Shown one piece after another: positions 1 to 8,717 of a stretch of 64,000 bases of DNA. Positions within the stretch are counted from its first letter, which is position 1, and every line of letters starts with the position of its first letter. Source of the stretch: JADZAI01 sp964390465 (GTDB taxonomy: Bacteria; Pseudomonadota; Alphaproteobacteria; Micropepsales; Micropepsaceae); assembly GCA_964390465.1 (NCBI GenBank), contig CAYMIJ010000011.1, positions 1 to 64,000 of the forward strand. The letters are read 5' to 3'. A program made the position numbers and the translations under genes. The notes beneath the pieces were generated by a model. The model made no database searches. It saw only the letters and a program-made list of their open reading frames with translations, and was not told the DNA's origin.

Positions 1-658
1 AGGCGACGGTGCCTTCCATGATCTTCAGCAGGGCCTGCTGCACGCCCTCGCCCGAGACGTCGCGGGTGATCGAGGGGTTGTCCGACTTGCGGCTGATCTT
101 GTCGATTTCGTCGATATAGACGATGCCACGCTGGCAGCGTTCGACATTGTAGTCGGAGGCCTGAAGCAGCTTCAGGATGATATTTTCCACATCTTCACCG
201 ACATAACCGGCTTCAGTGAGCGTGGTAGCGTCTGACATGGTGAAAGGCACATCAAGGATGCGTGCCAGTGTCTGCGCCAGATAGGTTTTGCCGCACCCGG
301 TAGGGCCGACCAGCAGGATGTTGGACTTTGCGAGATCGATGTCCTGATTCTTCTGCGCGTGGTTGAGCCGCTTGTAGTGATTGTGCACCGCGACCGAGAG
401 CACCTTCTTGGCGTGATCCTGCCCGACGACGTAATCGTCGAGAACCTTGCGGATTTCCTGTGGGGTCGGCACGCCGTCGCGCGACTTCACCATCGAGGTC
501 TTGTTTTCCTCGCGGATGATATCCATGCACAGCTCAACGCATTCATCGCAGATGAATACCGTCGGACCCGCAATCAGCTTGCGGACCTCATGCTGGCTTT
601 TTCCGCAGAACGAGCAGTAAAGCGTGTTCTTGGAGTCGCCGCCGGCTGACTTGCTCAT
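1..658 (-). CDS. clpX: ATP-dependent Clp protease ATP-binding subunit ClpX (C-terminus beyond window)
   Basis: AAA+ unfoldase that recognises tagged or misfolded proteins and feeds them into the ClpP chamber in the cytoplasm. The visible 219 N-terminal residues carry the ClpX zinc-binding domain (Cys15, Cys18, Cys37, Cys40), the Walker A loop GPTGCGKT at 118-125 and the Walker B segment YIDEID around 181-186. ClpX is usually about 420 residues, so roughly half is missing because the window begins inside the gene; it is not a truncation in the organism. The start ATG gives the usual ClpX N-terminus directly before the zinc finger. It lies 180 bp downstream of clpP on the same strand. Identification is secure. 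Confidence 0.97.
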   Translation of the reverse strand, partial: MSKSAGGDSKNTLYCSFCGKSQHEVRKLIAGPTVFICDECVELCMDIIREENKTSMVKSRDGVPTPQEIRKVLDDYVVGQDHAKKVLSVAVHNHYKRLNHAQKNQDIDLAKSNILLVGPTGCGKTYLAQTLARILDVPFTMSDATTLTEAGYVGEDVENIILKLLQASDYNVERCQRGIVYIDEIDKISRKSDNPSITRDVSGEGVQQALLKIMEGTVA

Positions 659-837
659 GAACTCTCCATGTCGACGGGTGAGTTACCCATCTAAAGATGG
701 CATCTTAGGGGCGGGCGGGTTGCACCTTCAACGCCGAATCATCTGTCGGTTTCCGTGGCGCCAACCGCCAAGCGGATCAACCGCCGGGCGAGCGTAAGCG
801 ACAGATTTTCAACAGAGGCTTAACATCCGAACGCAGC

Positions 838-1473
838 TCAACCCTCAGAGCCCGGGCGTTTTTCATAGACTTCATCGATAATGCCCAGTTCCTTGGCCTC
901 AAGCGGCGTCAGAAACTTGTCGCGGTCGAGCATTTTCTCAATGACTTCAATGGGCTGGCCCGTGTGCCGGGCATAAATCTCGTTCAGACGCCGCTTGATC
1001 TTGACGATCTCCTCGGCATAGCGGGCCATATCGGTCGCCTGACCCTGATAGCCACCTGAAGGCTGATGCAACATCACGCGCGCATTCGGCAGGGCGAACC
1101 GCTGCCCTTTCTGACCGGCCGCCAGCAGCCATGAAGCCGCGCTCGCCGCCTGACCAATACACACAGTCGTGATGGGCGGGCGGATGTATTGCATCGTGTC
1201 GTAGATCGCGAGGCCCGATGTCACCACCCCGCCCGGCGAGTTGATGTACATTGAGATTTCCTTCTTGGGGTTTTCCGCCTCAAGAAACAGAAGCTGCGCG
1301 CAAATAAGCGTCGCCATGCCGTCTTCGACACCGCCGGTGACAAAGATCAGGCGCTCTTTCAGCAGACGCGAGAAGATGTCGTAGGCGCGCTCGCCGCGTG
1401 CGGTCGATTCCACGACCATCGGCACCAGCATATTGTTCACCACGTCACGGGGGTCGCGGTCGATCAGGGCCAT
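838..1473 (-). CDS. clpP: ATP-dependent Clp protease proteolytic subunit ClpP
   Basis: Serine protease that forms the tetradecameric proteolytic barrel working with ClpX or ClpA. The 211 residues match the family length. The catalytic triad is intact and falls at the same numbers as in the E. coli precursor: Ser111 in GQAAS, His136 in MLHQPSGG and Asp185 in LDRDKF. The segment after the nucleophile reads AASWLL instead of the more usual MGAFLL, a mild variation. The protein starts MALIDRD, and the processing site for the propeptide is not obvious. It lies between tig (56 bp upstream) and clpX, the common alphaproteobacterial order tig-clpP-clpX. Confidence 0.97.
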   Translation of the reverse strand: MALIDRDPRDVVNNMLVPMVVESTARGERAYDIFSRLLKERLIFVTGGVEDGMATLICAQLLFLEAENPKKEISMYINSPGGVVTSGLAIYDTMQYIRPPITTVCIGQAASAASWLLAAGQKGQRFALPNARVMLHQPSGGYQGQATDMARYAEEIVKIKRRLNEIYARHTGQPIEVIEKMLDRDKFLTPLEAKELGIIDEVYEKRPGSEG

Positions 1474-1529
1474 GGTCTGTTATCTCCGGTTGAGTCGCAC
1501 CCAGTATATAGGAAGCCTTGAGGCTTCGT

Positions 1530-2879
1530 TCACACCGGGTCGTCACCCTCGGGCTCGGCGAACAATTCGTCCTTCGAGACCTTCTTTTCTTCCACCTTCG
1601 CCATAGCGATGATGAAATCCACGACCTTTTCCTCGTAAAGCGGGGCGCGGATCTGGGCGAGCGCCTGCGGGTTCTTCGAATAGAACTCGAACACCTGCTG
1701 TTCCTGGCCCGGATAGCGGCGGGCTTCATTGGCGACCGCGCGGCCCAGCTCGTCCTGTGTCAGGTCAAGGCTGTTCAGGCGGCCGATTTCGGCCAGCACC
1801 AGCCCCAGACGCACGCGGCGCTCGGCAATCTTGCGATAGTCGCTCTTCAGCTCGTCTTCCGTCTTGCCTTCATCAGCGAAGGTTTTCTTCTCGCGCTCCA
1901 GCTCGGCAAGAACCGCTTTCCAGATCGCGTCGAACTCCATCTCCACCATGCCTTCCGGCAGCGGGAAGTCGTGCGCCTTGTCGAGCGCATCGAGCAGATG
2001 GCGCTTGATGTGGGTGCGGCCTGCGCGGGTAAACTCTGCACCCATCTGGCCACGGAGCAGCTCTTTCAGCTTGTCCAGATTCTCGATGCCCATCTTGGCG
2101 GCAAAGGCGTCGTCGATCTCAACGGCATCCGCGCCGAGGACTTCCTTCACCTTCACGTCGAACACGGCATCCTTGCCGGCCAGATTGGGCGAGCCATAGG
2201 ATTCCGGGAAGGTCACCTTCACAGCGCGCTCGTCGCCTGCCTTGGCGCCGGTGAGCTGGTCCTCAAAGCCGGGGATGAACATGCCCGAGCCAAGAACCAG
2301 CATGAAATCATCGGCCTTGCCGCCATCGAAGGGGGTGCCGTCAATCTTGCCTTCAAAGTCGATCTTGACCTGATCACCCGTCTCAGCCGCCGCGCCCGCA
2401 TCCTTCGCGGTGAAGGTGCGCTGATTGTCGGCCATGCGGCTGAGCGCCTGATCAACGTCGGCATCCGGAATGTCGGCGGTCAGGCGGGTGAGTTCGATGG
2501 TTGAAGGATCAACCGGCGTGAACTCCGGCATCACATCAACGGTGACGTTGAAGGTAAGATCCGATTTGCCGTTGACGACATCTTCGGCGCTGGCGGTCAG
2601 CTCCACACGCGGCGGCTGGGCGGCGCGCAGATTGCGCTCGCTCACGGCATTCTGGGTCGCCTCGTTCACCGTCTCCTCGACGACCTCGCCCATGACCGAC
2701 TTGCCATAGGTCTTCTTAAGGTGTGCCATCGGCACTTTGCCCGGGCGGAACCCTTTGATCTGCACCTTGTCCTTGATGTCGACCAGCTTGCCATCGACCT
2801 TGGCGTCGAGATCGGCGCGCGGCACAAGAATGGCGAACTCGCGCTTCAGACCTTCAGAGGTGATTTCAGTAACCTGCAT
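1530..2879 (-). CDS. tig: Trigger factor, ribosome-associated chaperone and peptidyl-prolyl isomerase
   Basis: Binds the ribosome near the exit tunnel and shields nascent chains. The 449 residues are the usual length. The N-terminal ribosome-binding domain contains the signature GFRPGKVP. A central FKBP-like domain includes GDQVKIDFEGKIDG and the run around FIPGFEDQL, followed by the helical C-terminal arms. The open frame extends 68 codons further upstream through the tRNA-Leu gene, but the ATG at 2879 gives the canonical start MQVTEI, so the longer form is rejected. The C-terminal tail is acidic. tRNA-Leu lies 71 bp upstream on the same strand and could share its transcript. Next downstream is clpP. 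Confidence 0.96.
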   Translation of the reverse strand: MQVTEITSEGLKREFAILVPRADLDAKVDGKLVDIKDKVQIKGFRPGKVPMAHLKKTYGKSVMGEVVEETVNEATQNAVSERNLRAAQPPRVELTASAEDVVNGKSDLTFNVTVDVMPEFTPVDPSTIELTRLTADIPDADVDQALSRMADNQRTFTAKDAGAAAETGDQVKIDFEGKIDGTPFDGGKADDFMLVLGSGMFIPGFEDQLTGAKAGDERAVKVTFPESYGSPNLAGKDAVFDVKVKEVLGADAVEIDDAFAAKMGIENLDKLKELLRGQMGAEFTRAGRTHIKRHLLDALDKAHDFPLPEGMVEMEFDAIWKAVLAELEREKKTFADEGKTEDELKSDYRKIAERRVRLGLVLAEIGRLNSLDLTQDELGRAVANEARRYPGQEQQVFEFYSKNPQALAQIRAPLYEEKVVDFIIAMAKVEEKKVSKDELFAEPEGDDPV

Positions 2880-2950
2880 GACACTAAACCTTTGACGCGC
2901 GCGAGCCTGTGCCCGCCTTCTTGAATGACATTGCCCCGGTAAGGACGTGG

Positions 2951-3032
2951 TGCGGGCGGAGGGACTTGAACCCCCACGGCTTTCGCCGTTGGAACCTAAA
3001 TCCAGTGCGTCTACCAATTCCGCCACGCCCGC
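2951..3032 (-). tRNA. tRNA-Leu (anticodon UAG)
   Basis: Read on the minus strand, the 7-bp acceptor stem GCGGGCG pairs with CGCCCGC, followed by discriminator A; CCA is not encoded. The anticodon loop TTTAGGT gives UAG. A long variable arm with a GGC/GCC stem and a T-loop TTCAAGT identify a class II leucine tRNA. The top pair of the anticodon stem appears to be a C-A mismatch. A possible -10 element (TATAGA, 3065-3070) lies about 33 bp upstream of the 5' end, without a clear -35. Confidence 0.93.
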
Positions 3033-3128
3033 AGCGACACGGCCGCCCGGTGGCGGAAGCGGCGGTCTATAGCAAGGCTGCACCGGCGGGGAAAGCCGGA
3101 AATCACCCGTGCCAATGATCTTGAGACT

Positions 3129-4805
3129 TCAGGTCACCGCAGCGTCAAGAGCCACTTCGGCCACTTCAGCCACATCAGCAACCGCAGGCACAGAAGCTGG
3201 ACGCGCCGGTGACTTGGGCACAGCCACCGCCATGAAGGCCGGGAAGTGGTCGCCAAAGCCCAGCATGGAGGGGCCAAGATCATCGCGGCCATAGCGTTCG
3301 CGGCGGTCACGGCGTTTGGCATCGCGATCACCCTGAGGCGCAGCGGCACGTTCTGCGCGCGGGCGATCCTCACATGGGCGATCCTCACGAGGGCGATCTT
3401 CGCGTGCTGACCTTTCGGGTCTCGGCTCACGGGCACGTGTCTTGGCTGACCGGGCACGCTCTTCGCGTGAGGGCTGCTCGCGCGCTTCCGCAACAGCTGG
3501 CGTCGCGACAACAGCATCGGAAACAGCATCAGAGTCTGGTCGGAAGGCTTCCATCGACACACCATCCTCGATGGCACGTGGCGGTGGGGCGTGATCGAAC
3601 TTGCGGCGGCGATCACCACGCGGGCGGTCGCGATCGCGGCCACGGCGCTCACCGCCCTCACGCGGCGGACGGCGGGCTTCTTCAAGTCCTTCCATCACGA
3701 AACGATCAATCGGCTTGCTGGTCAGCTTTTCGATGGCATCCACAAACTTGGTGTCATGATCCGTGGCGAGCGTGATGGAGACACCGCTGCGCCCTGCCCG
3801 TCCGGTGCGGCCAATGCGATGCACATAGTCATCGGAATGGATGGGCACATCGAAATTGAAGACATGGCTGACCGAGGGCACGTCCAGCCCGCGCGCGGCC
3901 ACGTCGCTGGCCACCAGAATCTGCAAGCCGCCAGAACGGAACAGATCCAGCGTCGCCGTGCGGGTCGCCTGATCGAGGTCGCCATGAATGGGCGCTGCAT
4001 CGAAGCCGTGCTTCTTCAGGCTCTTGCCGACGATGTCGACATCGCGCTTGCGATTGCAGAACACGATGGCGTTCTGCACTGGCTCAGACCGGATCAGGCG
4101 GCGCAGCGCCTCGCGCTTGTCCTGCGCGTCGATGACGGTGAGGCGCTGTTCGATGGTCGAGGCCGTGGTGGCGGGACGTGCGACTTCAATGCGCACGGGA
4201 TTGTGCAGGAACTGGTCCGCCAGCCGGGTGATTTCCGGCGGCATGGTGGCCGAGAAAAACAACGTCTGCCGTGTGAAAGGCAGCAGCTTCACGATGCGCT
4301 CGATGTCGGGCACGAAGCCCATGTCGAGCATGCGGTCGGCTTCGTCGATCACCAGAACCTGCACGGCGCTGAGCATGAGCTTGGAGCGCTCGAACTGGTC
4401 GAGCAGGCGGCCAGGCGTGGCGATCAGCACATCAACGCCGCGATCCAGTTTCTTGTCCTGATCGCCGAATGCGACGCCACCAATGATGAGCGCCTGTGTC
4501 AGCTTGTGATACTTGCCGTATTTGTCGAAGCTTTCCGAAACCTGCGCCGCCAGCTCGCGGGTCGGTTCAAGGATCAGCGAGCGCGGCATGCGCGCCTTCG
4601 CCCGGCCCTGCCCCAATATGTCGATCATTGGCAGGGTGAAGCCGGCGGTCTTGCCGGTGCCGGTCTGGGCGAGGCCAAGAACGTCGCGGCCTTCGAGAAC
4701 TTTCGGGATGGCCTGCGCCTGAATCGGCGTGGGCGTTGTGTAGCCAGTGTCTTCCACGGCCTTCAGCACATCGGGGCTGAGACCGAGATCAGCAAATGTC
4801 GTCAT
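3129..4805 (-). CDS. DEAD-box ATP-dependent RNA helicase (RhlE-like)
   Basis: Unwinds structured RNA and probably acts in ribosome assembly or RNA decay. Helicase motifs are complete: Q-motif near PTPIQAQ (25-31), motif I AQTGTGKT (46-53), motif II DEAD (154-157), motif III SAT (185-187) and motif VI HRIGRTGRAGR. The core ends near residue 380. It is followed by a long, low-complexity arginine-rich tail containing pentapeptide repeats of the RPRED type and ending in an alanine/valine-rich segment, giving 558 residues in all. Such basic tails usually add RNA affinity. The core organisation resembles RhlE rather than DeaD, but the subfamily is not certain. It has a long leader behind a candidate promoter at 4978-5005. 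Confidence 0.92.
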   Translation of the reverse strand: MTTFADLGLSPDVLKAVEDTGYTTPTPIQAQAIPKVLEGRDVLGLAQTGTGKTAGFTLPMIDILGQGRAKARMPRSLILEPTRELAAQVSESFDKYGKYHKLTQALIIGGVAFGDQDKKLDRGVDVLIATPGRLLDQFERSKLMLSAVQVLVIDEADRMLDMGFVPDIERIVKLLPFTRQTLFFSATMPPEITRLADQFLHNPVRIEVARPATTASTIEQRLTVIDAQDKREALRRLIRSEPVQNAIVFCNRKRDVDIVGKSLKKHGFDAAPIHGDLDQATRTATLDLFRSGGLQILVASDVAARGLDVPSVSHVFNFDVPIHSDDYVHRIGRTGRAGRSGVSITLATDHDTKFVDAIEKLTSKPIDRFVMEGLEEARRPPREGGERRGRDRDRPRGDRRRKFDHAPPPRAIEDGVSMEAFRPDSDAVSDAVVATPAVAEAREQPSREERARSAKTRAREPRPERSAREDRPREDRPCEDRPRAERAAAPQGDRDAKRRDRRERYGRDDLGPSMLGFGDHFPAFMAVAVPKSPARPASVPAVADVAEVAEVALDAAVT

Positions 4806-4977
4806 TCAACTCGTCGCAGGACCGGCGTTAAAATCCGAGCGGACGAAACCGGTCCAAAGGTTTCCGCCAGCCCCATCGTGCGCTTTCAAGGCTGCTTGGG
4901 CGACAGGAGCGATACGCTCAGAACCGGCACCTGGAAGCCAGTGGCTTCCGCATCCCTTAAAGGTAACGTTGCGGCGC

Positions 4978-5005
4978 TTTATGGGAACATATGCCTCGAA
5001 GTCAA
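4978..5005 (-). promoter_or_regulatory. Candidate sigma-70-type promoter of the DEAD-box helicase
   Basis: On the minus strand a TTGACT -35 (5000-5005) lies 16 bp from a CATAAA -10 (4978-4983). Initiation near 4970 would give a leader of about 165 nt. The leader contains a hairpin with a 7-bp perfect stem (4933-4939 with 4943-4949). The -10 matches only 4 of 6 consensus positions, so confidence is moderate. Confidence 0.4.
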
Positions 5006-5019
5006 GGGCAAAGGGCTGC

Positions 5020-5850
5020 TCACCCCGGCGTGTCGCCCTTGCATGTCAGCCCCAACGACTGGACACGGCCATAAAGAGCCGTGCCGATCAGCGCATCCGC
5101 CGCCGCGCCATCCAGCGGATTGGCTGTGCCCGTTGAGCAGCGCACCTGCTGTATGTCAGCGGCCTTCTGTTTCATCGCCGCGCCGATCACCTGCTGGGCC
5201 GCCCCCTGCCCGCAAATGATCTGCACGCCACCAAGCCCGCGCTCGTCGCGGCGCACTGCTGATTTGATGCCGGTGACATAGGAGCCACGCGGGCAGAGCA
5301 GCGTCCGCGACGGGCCGGCATCGTTCAGCCATACGCGCGCAGATTCACGGCCCGTACCGGAAGACGCATAAGATTCCGGAGGCCGCGCAATGGAAATGAT
5401 GAGCGCGCTGCTGGTTGAAATGCGCGAGACAGGCACTGAGCCCGACGCCATATCGGTCGTGAGCTTGCCTGAATCAGCGTGCATGATGCCGCCATCTGAC
5501 TTGGGCGCTGACCCCGGCTTGATCGCGCGTGAAGCGCGATAGGCGCGCGCTTCTTTTTCAAGGCTGTCCCAATCTGAAGGCGCAGTTTCCCAGACTGAAA
5601 CGCCCGACTGAATCACAATGACGGCACAAAGGGCCGCCACAGCCTCAGTCGCGCCATCATCCTCAAAAAGACGCAGGCCAACAACGCTCTCGCCCACCGG
5701 GCATCGCATGATCCAGCCGGGCCAGAGCAGGCGCGCCGTTTCGCCTGGCCCATCCCACATGCGCATGGCTTCGCCCGACCCGGCGCGCGACGCACCAGCC
5801 AGCATCAGCCCAGCAGCAAGAACAGCAAAGAGCCGCACGATTCTCGTCAC
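5020..5850 (-). CDS. Secreted protein with internal Cys-Pro-x-Gly repeats, function unknown
   Basis: The 276-residue protein starts at a GTG and has a typical signal peptide (positive N-end, hydrophobic 7-20, small residues near 19-23), so it is probably periplasmic or exported. Two segments resemble each other: residues 50-75 begin C-P-V-G-E and residues 186-213 begin C-P-R-G-S. Each continues with V-x-G-(L/I) and ends with a cysteine. A third pair of cysteines (238 and 270) bounds a weaker copy. Six paired cysteines suggest disulfides. The pattern recalls dermatopontin- or tachylectin-type repeats, but this is only a resemblance. No enzyme motif is visible. It is divergent from the downstream oxygenase gene, with a 63-bp gap. 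Confidence 0.7.
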   Translation of the reverse strand: MTRIVRLFAVLAAGLMLAGASRAGSGEAMRMWDGPGETARLLWPGWIMRCPVGESVVGLRLFEDDGATEAVAALCAVIVIQSGVSVWETAPSDWDSLEKEARAYRASRAIKPGSAPKSDGGIMHADSGKLTTDMASGSVPVSRISTSSALIISIARPPESYASSGTGRESARVWLNDAGPSRTLLCPRGSYVTGIKSAVRRDERGLGGVQIICGQGAAQQVIGAAMKQKAADIQQVRCSTGTANPLDGAAADALIGTALYGRVQSLGLTCKGDTPG

Positions 5851-5913
5851 TCCGTCATATGATATGCTAAGAGCGTGCCTGAAAGCTGCAAGCCGATATT
5901 AAGGTTAAACCCC

Positions 5914-6555
5914 ATGCCGACTGACAACGGTGCCCTGAACCTTGCTGCATTTGAGGCGACACCTGTCGCCGATACGCCATTCCCGCATGTCATCGTGCCG
6001 CACTTCGTCACGGGCGAAGCCTTTGACCGGGCCATTGCCGATTACCCCAGCATCACCAAGCCCGGATCGTTCCCGGTTTTCACGCAAAAGCCTGGCCCCG
6101 GCCTGACCACGATTCTTGAGGCACTGAAAGGCGATGCGTTCCGGTCTGCCGTCGAGCGCAAGTTCGGGCTCGATCTTTCCGGCAGACCGATCATGACCAC
6201 GCTGCGCGGACGCGCCCGCGCCCGCGATGGACAGATCCACATCGATTCAAAGACCAAGCTGGTAACCGTGCTGCTTTATCTCAATCGCGCCAGCGAGGCA
6301 TGGGAAAGCCATGCCGGTTGCCTGCGCCTCCTCAACGGGCCGGAGAGTCTGGAAAACTTCGCCGCTGAGGTGCCGCCGGTGAACGGAACGCTGCTGGTCT
6401 TCCCGTGCCTGCCTCATGCCTGGCATGGGCATGAGAGCTTTGAGGGCGAACGCCGGGTGATTCAGCTCAACTGGGTGACGGGTGAAGATGTCGTGCGCCG
6501 CGAACAGCGCCGCCATGCCGTTTCGGCGTTCTTCAAAAACATCAATCCGTTCTGA
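5914..6555 (+). CDS. 2-oxoglutarate/Fe(II)-dependent oxygenase family protein
   Basis: Predicted cytoplasmic dioxygenase of the prolyl-hydroxylase-like 2OG-Fe(II) superfamily. With the start at 5914 the protein has 213 residues. The iron ligands are visible as H109-x-D111 (QIHID) and a distal histidine in the cluster H168/H171/H173, followed by R181 as probable 2-oxoglutarate anchor on the last strand. A GTG at 5875 would add 13 residues, but the ATG at 5914 has an AAGG element about 10 bp upstream and begins the conserved part better. The substrate is unknown; hydroxylation of a protein, small molecule or cell-surface component is possible. It converges on parE with a 9-bp gap. Confidence 0.75.
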   Translation: MPTDNGALNLAAFEATPVADTPFPHVIVPHFVTGEAFDRAIADYPSITKPGSFPVFTQKPGPGLTTILEALKGDAFRSAVERKFGLDLSGRPIMTTLRGRARARDGQIHIDSKTKLVTVLLYLNRASEAWESHAGCLRLLNGPESLENFAAEVPPVNGTLLVFPCLPHAWHGHESFEGERRVIQLNWVTGEDVVRREQRRHAVSAFFKNINPF

Positions 6556-6564
6556 AGCCAACGC

Positions 6565-8532
6565 CTATACGTCGATCTCTTCCACGAACTTCGCGTGTTC
6601 CTGAATATACTGGAAGCGAAGCTCGGGCTTGCGGCCCATCAGGCGCTCGACAAGATCGCTGGTGTCGCCTTCTTCGCCATCGGGAATGGTGACACGCATC
6701 AGCGTGCGCTTGCCCGGCTGCATGGTGGTTTCCTTCAGCTGGGCCGGCATCATCTCACCCAGACCCTTGAAGCGACCGACATCCACCTTCGCATTCACCT
6801 TGAACGAGGATTTCAACAATTCGTCGCGGTGCCGGTCGTCGCGTGCGTAAACAACCTTTGACCCTTGTTGCAGTCGAAACAGAGGCGGCATGGCGAGATA
6901 AAGCCGCCCGTCGCGGATGAGCCCCGGCATCTCACGATAGAAGAACGTGATGAGCAGCGAGGCGATATGCGCGCCGTCGACGTCGGCGTCGGTCATCACG
7001 ATGATCTTGTCGTAACGCACATCTTCGCCACGATATTTAAGGCCAGTGCCTACCCCGATCGCCTGCAGCAGATCGGCCAGTTCCTGATTGGCCTGTAGCT
7101 TGCCCGCCGCAGCGCTGGCGACATTCAGGATCTTGCCGCGCAAAGGCAGGATGGCCTGCGTGTTGCGGTCGCGCGCCTGTTTGGCGCTGCCGCCGGCGCT
7201 GTCACCTTCGACCAGAAACAGCTCGGTGCCTTCGCTGGCATCCTTCGCGCAATCCGCCAGTTTGCCCGGCAGACGCAATTTGCGTGTCGCGGTCTTGCGC
7301 TGGACTTCCTTTTCAGCACGGCGGCGCATGCGGTCGTCCGCCACTTCGATGACATGCTGGAGAAGCCGGTCGGCATCGACCGGACTGTCCGCCAGCCAGT
7401 GATCGAAATGATCGCGCACGGCGCTTTCGACAAAACGCTGCGCCTCAGGGTTCGAGAGTCGGTCCTTGGTCTGGCCCTGAAACTCAGGGTCGCGCACGAA
7501 CACCGACAACATGCCGCAGACGCTCGCCATCACATCATCGGCGGTGATGTTCCCCGCGCGCTTGTTGTTGGTGAGGTCGGCATACCCGCGCAGACCTTTC
7601 GTCAGCGCACCGCGCAGACCGAGGTCATGTGTGCCACCCTGCGGCGTGGGAATGGTGTTGGCATAGGAATTGAGGAAACTGTCACGGCCCGGCGCCCAGT
7701 GCACCGCCCATTCCACCGCGCCTCGTTTCTCACGGTCTTCGATACGGCCTGCAAAAGGGCGCGGCGTGACGGTGGTTTCCTTTTCCAGCGTTGCGGCGAG
7801 ATAGTCAGCAAGACCGCCGGGAAAATGCAGTGTCGCTTCAGCGGGCGTTTCATCGCCCTCGCGCAGCAATGCGGGATCGCACGACCAGCGGATTTCAACG
7901 CCGCGAAACAGGTAAGCCTTTGACCGCGCCATACGATAGAGCCGCGCGGGTTTGAAACGCAGTTCCTTGCCGAAAATCTGCACGTCCGGCTTGAAAGAAA
8001 CCGATGTGCCGCGCCGGTTCTGCACACTGCCCAGCGACTTCAGTTTCCCTGCCGGCTGGCCGCGTTCAAAGCGCATGGCCCAAAGCTGGCGGTCGCGCGC
8101 AACTTCCACCTCAAGCCATTCAGACAGCGCATTCACCACCGAGGCCCCGACGCCATGCAGACCGCCCGAGGTCTGATAGGCGTCGCCGGAAAACTTGCCG
8201 CCCGCATGCAGCACGGTGAAGATCACCTCCAGCGCCGATTTCGGCTTCAGCTTGGGGTGAGGATCAACCGGCATACCGCGCCCGTTGTCGCGGATGATCA
8301 GCACGCCGTCGGCTTTCAGTTCGATCTCGATGCGGTCGGCATAACCGGCCACCGCTTCGTCCATCGCATTGTCGATGATTTCCGCCGCCAGATGATGAAG
8401 GGCGCGTTCATCCGTGCCACCGATATACATGCCGGGGCGACGACGAACAGGCTCAAGCCCTTCAAGGACTTCGATGTCCTTGGCGGAGTATTTGCCGCTG
8501 TCAGCAGCGTCGAACAGGTCTTGCTTGGCCAT
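6565..8532 (-). CDS. parE: DNA topoisomerase IV subunit B
   Basis: ATPase subunit of topoisomerase IV, which decatenates daughter chromosomes with ParC. The 655 residues start with MAKQDLFD. The GHKL ATPase domain shows EIIDNAMDEA, DNGRGMPV and GLHGVGAS. The TOPRIM domain shows EGDSAGGSAKQ and later DADVDGAHI. The C-terminal part carries RFKGLGEM and a terminal QYIQEHA-type segment. The length and the absence of the gyrase-B-specific insertion favour ParE over GyrB. parC is not in this window. The gene is transcribed away from the histidine kinase gene, with a 185-bp divergent intergenic region. Confidence 0.95.
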   Translation of the reverse strand: MAKQDLFDAADSGKYSAKDIEVLEGLEPVRRRPGMYIGGTDERALHHLAAEIIDNAMDEAVAGYADRIEIELKADGVLIIRDNGRGMPVDPHPKLKPKSALEVIFTVLHAGGKFSGDAYQTSGGLHGVGASVVNALSEWLEVEVARDRQLWAMRFERGQPAGKLKSLGSVQNRRGTSVSFKPDVQIFGKELRFKPARLYRMARSKAYLFRGVEIRWSCDPALLREGDETPAEATLHFPGGLADYLAATLEKETTVTPRPFAGRIEDREKRGAVEWAVHWAPGRDSFLNSYANTIPTPQGGTHDLGLRGALTKGLRGYADLTNNKRAGNITADDVMASVCGMLSVFVRDPEFQGQTKDRLSNPEAQRFVESAVRDHFDHWLADSPVDADRLLQHVIEVADDRMRRRAEKEVQRKTATRKLRLPGKLADCAKDASEGTELFLVEGDSAGGSAKQARDRNTQAILPLRGKILNVASAAAGKLQANQELADLLQAIGVGTGLKYRGEDVRYDKIIVMTDADVDGAHIASLLITFFYREMPGLIRDGRLYLAMPPLFRLQQGSKVVYARDDRHRDELLKSSFKVNAKVDVGRFKGLGEMMPAQLKETTMQPGKRTLMRVTIPDGEEGDTSDLVERLMGRKPELRFQYIQEHAKFVEEIDV

Positions 8533-8717
8533 AAGGTGCGGAACCGAATCAGTTGTGCTGCAAACTAGCGCAATTCCCTGTCGGGCGGCGCGTTCGATCG
8601 ACGGACAGGTGGAGCGCCAGGCGAGTCTTCCAAATATGACCGGCAGGTAAATTTCAGGGACATAATTCGATTTCCACCGCGAGGCAGGCGTTAAACCGGA
8701 TGCGTTAATCTAACCGC

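Noticed and set aside
1518..2504. Long plus-strand frame of 328 codons
   Set aside because: Lies wholly antisense to tig, whose sequence is canonical; the product has no family features. Same reasoning for other long antisense frames in G+C-rich genes (3591-5219 against the helicase, 16264-17361 against uvrD, 54605-55630 against valS).
8691..8708. CtrA-like TTAA...TTAA pair before the histidine kinase
   Set aside because: The spacing is 10 rather than 7 bp, so it does not fit the CtrA consensus.
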